This document shows, one piece after another, positions 60,102 through 64,000 of a DNA stretch of 64,000 bases. The notes under the pieces were generated by a model. It was not told the origin of the DNA, made no database searches, and was given only the letters and a program-made list of their open reading frames with translations. Origin of the DNA: Symbiodinium natans (lineage: Eukaryota; Sar; Dinophyceae; Suessiales; Symbiodiniaceae); contig CAJNDS010002523.1 in the NCBI GenBank assembly GCA_905221605.1, forward strand, positions 1,656,606 through 1,720,605, given 5' to 3'. The first letter of the stretch is position 1; each line of letters opens with the position of its first letter. The translations under genes were made by a program, and so were the position numbers.

Positions 60102-63100
60102 TCACTTCTTTTTCCGATTGTTGGCAATCTTGAGGTGAAGTTGCAGCAGAATATACTCCAGGTCCGAAATCGTAAGAATAGGATCCTGTATGCCCCTTTG
60201 AATTGAGGATACCAATCCTTCTCTCTTTGCGTCCTCAATCGCCTGGCAAGATTGACCCAGCTCTTCATTCGCATTGGCAGACCCTGGTGCCTCCGCATCG
60301 GATGGACGATCCTTTTCCTCAGGATCTTGCACCATTACCACCTCTTCTTTTTTGGGACTCTGACTTTTCTCCTTCTTCTTTGTCTTTCCACCGACATTTG
60401 ACTTTGTGCGCGTCTTCGAGGATTTTTCCACTGCAGAAGCCACCACATTGGATGTTGATCCACCCTTCTCAATGATCGTCGGCATCTTCTTCGGCTTTGG
60501 AACCATGAGAGTGTAAGGATCTTCGATAGCTGCAGCTTTCCTCTTCTTTTTTACCTTTTTCTTCTCCTCCTCAACGGCAACCTCCGTCTCCGAAGTCTCA
60601 ACCACTTCTTTTTCGGCAGGAATATCTTTGCTGGACTCCCCTTCTAGGGACCTCTTTTTCCCTTTTTTGGGATCCTTTTCTTCTCCCAAATTGGCTCGCT
60701 CATACCATATCCTCAGGTCATTGACCCATTCTTCCACCTCCGCGAGCGAAACATCGTACGACTTCACTACTTCGAGAAGTTCCAGCACTGACAACATTTC
60801 AGTGGTCCACGAAACCCATACTTGATCCATTTGGTCAGCATCTCCAGTGAACTTCAGGAGTTTGAACAATGGGTCCGCCTCTGCTCGAGCCAAATCTGGC
60901 TTGCCACCGGAGAGAAATGAAATCGCCTCCATCAACAGTTCCGTCATCTTGGTCTCTTCGTCATAAACCATAAAATCCTCCTCATCATCATCGAACTGTT
61001 CAGGAGGGATCTCCTTTTCTCCGCCATTTGCACCAGACTTTCTCCTTGGACCATCCCTTAGGGGAGTCCTTGGAGACCTTGGCCTCTGTTTTTCCAACGG
61101 AACACCATGCTCGAAGACACACCTGTCACCAAATCGACACTTCCCAGACCGAGCAAACTGGACGCACCTCACACCAGTTGCATCATGCGAGAACCCACAA
61201 TCCTTTCCAGCGAAACATTCTCTCCCTGCCACATAGTATTTGCACCAATATGAATGTAGCACCACATCATCTTCGGAATGGATGAATTTGCAGTCGTCAC
61301 CAAATTTGCAGCGATCTTTCCCTTTGCCAAACCAATAGCAGAAACCCTTCTTCCTCTTCTCCAAGCGCTCTGCCTCATACCGGTCCATAGGGCGACTGTG
61401 CTCTACATGAACATTGCCATGTACCTGGGGACTGCTCCCTTCACCCGACGTGCTATCAGTATTTGGTGCTTGGAGTACAGCTGGAAAACCTGGCCTTGGT
61501 CCTACCACCTTCATGATCGGTTTTCCGCCAACTCCTGAGCCATGCTGAGACGATCCAAAAACATTGAACATCTTCATGAAGGCCTTCCTAGCGCCAATCT
61601 TCTGCACCCTTTTGATTGGACGTTTCATTGCTCCAACCTTGCATCCAGATGCATTCAAACGACGCAACCTTCTAAACCCAACTCTATGTCCCTTCTTCCA
61701 AAGAGCCATAAGAATTTTAGAGGCAGTGACATTCTCCACCTCTACCTTTTCCAATGATCCCTCACTTCCCGGAACAAACCCATCCATCTCTGAAGACCTT
61801 TCCATCTTTTTTGACACCACTTCGTCAAGGTAGTCTTCTGAAATCCAGGGAAAGTTCCCCTTAGAGGAAGGATTGTCATCATTGTTTGGTCCTTCACCAG
61901 GATATCCTTTGGTGCTGTCAAAGATCTTACCAGTAGTGCGGTCCTGCATAGAGAAATTCGAAGCCACGCGGGAGTACACTGACCACAAGAAAATCCTTGT
62001 GTCCGCCAGTCTGGATGACCCACTGGATTTCTCCTCTTCCGGAGAAACTTCTGGCGCTTTGCCCTTCCCTCCAGTGTCACCGCTTGTCTCACCTCCAGCA
62101 TCTTCAATGGGAATAAGGGATTCATTGTTCCCTTGATCAAGCACCGCATCCTCTAGTCCAAGAACTTCCAGCATCGCTGTCGAAGGATCCACCTCCTCAT
62201 CCGCATCGTCGTCCATCCTTCTCCAGAGAGCCTCCAATTGGTCCGCACAAGTCGCCGCTTGAAGAAACTCCATCAACCGAGCCCTCCCGCGCTGCCAGAG
62301 AAATTCTGAAACCATCACCGACCCTTGTGCTCCCAGATTCAGGAATGGGTGAACCATTTTGGCTACCCTCGCCATAAGTTCAATATGAACTTCCATGCCT
62401 GGACTGCGGCTCCAATCATAGGCAATTGCCTCCATAGCAGTACCAAACTTGTCCGTATTCTTGAATTCCCCTTCCAGACCAGGAGACAACAAGGTACCCA
62501 TCACCGAAAGAGGGTAATTCCCCACCGCCGGCAAGCACGGGTTGTCATGGAACGAATGATGCAGGTCAGTATAATGTCCTTGATCTCTCCTTTGAAAAAG
62601 GAGTGTTCCAGTCCCTAGCTGGGCATTCATTTCATCCACTTGAACCATTTCAGCACATATCCTCTGTGCCAGGTGCGCCATTGCTGGCCAGACGGTACGA
62701 TCGGTCAGACCGCGACGCATAACCCAATCAGTTGTTGGCGACTGGATCAGCGTTCCTGGATCATACACCATAACCATTGCACCGTCTCCCATTGACTGAT
62801 CAGCATCGTCCTCCAGTGCCAGGTTCTCATCCTGTTCGCTTGCACCCTCGGATGACATGCTAATAACCAAATTTCGATCCATCTTATTGGACCCTTTTTG
62901 GCAATCTCTTTGCCCCATTGGCAACTTGCCAACTGCAACCTTCCAATAAATTCGAGTCAGAAGGCCTTTCACCAGCAATTGCTGAAGGTCACTCCTCACC
63001 GGACCACCATCCAACATCTTCGCATCATTACCACGGAGATCATTGCTCCCGCCTTCTCCTTCTTTTTGGTCGGTCTCCTCGCCAGAAATCTGTACTGCTC

Positions 63101-64000
63101 CTTCCGGCGCCGTCTCCTGTCCAGCCACTTCATGCCCAGGAAGAACTTGAGCGCTTTCAGAGACATTCACCTGTCCAGCAGCACCTTGCCCAGGTAAAAC
63201 CTCATCCGTGGAGCCCACCGCCAGCGAACCAACCATAACTGAACCATCCCTTGTTCTTTTTTGAGACCGTTCAGCTCGACGAGAAGGTTGTGGTAGCGAA
63301 AAAACTTGAGAAGTCACTTCTTGGCGGGTCTCCCCCCGCGACGCTTTGTCGCGCCCTTCGCCAAGGTGAACCGATTTTTTCGGCCCATCATTGGAGCCTG
63401 AAGAACCACTTTGTGGAACATTGCCACGACTCGCAGTTCTCCACGAATCCCTTTCTTGCAAAAAGAGTTCCTTCAGGCGTTGTACCGCATTGGTCTCCTC
63501 CTCGCTTGAATCGCTTGAGGAAGCGGCATACGAGACCAAAGCCTCCGCCTGGTCATCATCATCCACCACATCTGCCCACGCTCTGCTGAATGGATACGAC
63601 AAACCACCACGAGGTTTCACCGGCTCCAGTGGCTTCGGTTTTTCCACCACTTCCGCCAGTTGCACTCGTCGTTGTGACCGAGATCGTGGCACCTGTCGCA
63701 CCTGTTTTTTGTCCAGCAAGGGCCTTCCCCTTCTTACAGGGTTTGATCTTGACCGATACTTTTTCGTTGGTGGATTCACCGGCGGCATTCCAACTCCCAC
63801 CAACCGCAGCTTCTGTACGCACAACGGAGACCTCTGCGCAAGCGTCCAACCATCACGGTACCTGACCTTATCAAAAAGCTCCCGATAGGAACCTCTCGGC
63901 ATAGTTTTTGCACCGGAGTCTTCAGCTTCACGCACCTGAGTGAGGGTTCGCACCGCCGCTCTTCCAGTCCCTTTGTTCCCAGAAGATTGTTGTACCCGTA
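60102..64000 (-). CDS. long uninterrupted frame encoding a triple CCCH zinc-finger protein (5' end beyond the window)
   Basis: At least 1283 codons, open to the right edge; the counted start is a GTG, and the first ATG is MPRGSYRELFD 17 codons in, so the true start may lie outside. Three CCCH fingers in residues 872-949: C-x9-C-x5-C-x3-H, then two C-x8-C-x5-C-x3-H. Such fingers bind RNA or single-stranded nucleic acid. The N-terminal part is Ser/Gly/Glu-rich and probably disordered; 390-780 is more ordered (for example WPAMAHLAQRICAEMVQVDE). The C-terminal 230 residues are Lys/Glu-rich with NLS-like KKKVKKKRK and end IANNRKKK. It lacks introns and telomeric repeats, unlike every other gene here, which suggests a retroelement Gag-like protein or a recent retrocopy. 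No protease, integrase or RT is seen in the window. Confidence 0.8.
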   Translation of the reverse strand, partial: RVQQSSGNKGTGRAAVRTLTQVREAEDSGAKTMPRGSYRELFDKVRYRDGWTLAQRSPLCVQKLRLVGVGMPPVNPPTKKYRSRSNPVRRGRPLLDKKQVRQVPRSRSQRRVQLAEVVEKPKPLEPVKPRGGLSYPFSRAWADVVDDDDQAEALVSYAASSSDSSEEETNAVQRLKELFLQERDSWRTASRGNVPQSGSSGSNDGPKKSVHLGEGRDKASRGETRQEVTSQVFSLPQPSRRAERSQKRTRDGSVMVGSLAVGSTDEVLPGQGAAGQVNVSESAQVLPGHEVAGQETAPEGAVQISGEETDQKEGEGGSNDLRGNDAKMLDGGPVRSDLQQLLVKGLLTRIYWKVAVGKLPMGQRDCQKGSNKMDRNLVISMSSEGASEQDENLALEDDADQSMGDGAMVMVYDPGTLIQSPTTDWVMRRGLTDRTVWPAMAHLAQRICAEMVQVDEMNAQLGTGTLLFQRRDQGHYTDLHHSFHDNPCLPAVGNYPLSVMGTLLSPGLEGEFKNTDKFGTAMEAIAYDWSRSPGMEVHIELMARVAKMVHPFLNLGAQGSVMVSEFLWQRGRARLMEFLQAATCADQLEALWRRMDDDADEEVDPSTAMLEVLGLEDAVLDQGNNESLIPIEDAGGETSGDTGGKGKAPEVSPEEEKSSGSSRLADTRIFLWSVYSRVASNFSMQDRTTGKIFDSTKGYPGEGPNNDDNPSSKGNFPWISEDYLDEVVSKKMERSSEMDGFVPGSEGSLEKVEVENVTASKILMALWKKGHRVGFRRLRRLNASGCKVGAMKRPIKRVQKIGARKAFMKMFNVFGSSQHGSGVGGKPIMKVVGPRPGFPAVLQAPNTDSTSGEGSSPQVHGNVHVEHSRPMDRYEAERLEKRKKGFCYWFGKGKDRCKFGDDCKFIHSEDDVVLHSYWCKYYVAGRECFAGKDCGFSHDATGVRCVQFARSGKCRFGDRCVFEHGVPLEKQRPRSPRTPLRDGPRRKSGANGGEKEIPPEQFDDDEEDFMVYDEETKMTELLMEAISFLSGGKPDLARAEADPLFKLLKFTGDADQMDQVWVSWTTEMLSVLELLEVVKSYDVSLAEVEEWVNDLRIWYERANLGEEKDPKKGKKRSLEGESSKDIPAEKEVVETSETEVAVEEEKKKVKKKRKAAAIEDPYTLMVPKPKKMPTIIEKGGSTSNVVASAVEKSSKTRTKSNVGGKTKKKEKSQSPKKEEVVMVQDPEEKDRPSDAEAPGSANANEELGQSCQAIEDAKREGLVSSIQRGIQDPILTISDLEYILLQLHLKIANNRKKK

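Noticed and set aside
59975-60298. 107-codon minus frame overlapping the end of the CCCH-finger frame
   Set aside because: Mostly an out-of-frame shadow of the long frame, with a Trp/Arg-rich composition unlike a separate protein.

Overview
The window looks like nuclear DNA of a dinoflagellate or a close alveolate alga. The reasons are the TTTAGGG-type telomeric heptamer scattered through almost all of it, very short exons in very long repeat-filled introns, exon-like islands that mostly read on one strand, and an intron-poor retroelement class. This is inference: no rRNA, spliced leader or other diagnostic gene is present. About 59 kb (1-59445) is a mosaic of TTTAGGG/CCCTAAA tracts in both orientations, cut by islands of 40-400 bp of unique sequence. 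Many islands are exons.

Base 1 to about 10.7 kb holds most of a minus-strand fructose-1,6-bisphosphatase gene. Six to eight short exons run colinearly with the protein and are separated by introns built largely of telomeric repeats. From about 19.7 to 38.5 kb a second set of minus-strand islands seems to encode one secreted, Cys-containing multidomain protein, with pieces of a GARLCT-type domain followed by a beta-sandwich domain. A LINE-like retroelement (21.4-26.0 kb, plus strand) sits between two of its exons. It has a 971-residue reverse transcriptase reading frame and microsatellites at both ends. A partial inverted copy of its 5' region lies at 14.4-14.9 kb.

From 41 to 59 kb at least three more minus-strand genes are suggested. 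One runs from an ATG exon at 45.49 kb to a stop at 41.25 kb, one starts at 54.91 kb, and one has exons from 58.8 to 55.07 kb. Between them, 46.93-49.55 kb is a long inverted repeat (foldback element) with arms of about 1.25 kb and a loop of about 95 bp. At least eight small families with terminal inverted repeats (80-190 bp, MITE-like) are scattered about, several with two to five copies.

From 59.45 kb to the right edge the telomeric repeats stop. One uninterrupted minus-strand reading frame of at least 1283 codons encodes a charged protein with three CCCH zinc fingers. It runs off the window.

The most interesting observation is that telomeric tracts appear to have been inserted into coding exons with duplication of the flanking sequence. 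At 32.0-32.25 kb a perfect 35-bp direct repeat brackets a 63-bp degenerate telomeric insert, and removing one repeat copy plus the insert restores an open exon. Similar cases lie near 37.2, 37.1, 34.0 and 18.7 kb. The window may therefore show intron birth from telomeric DNA.
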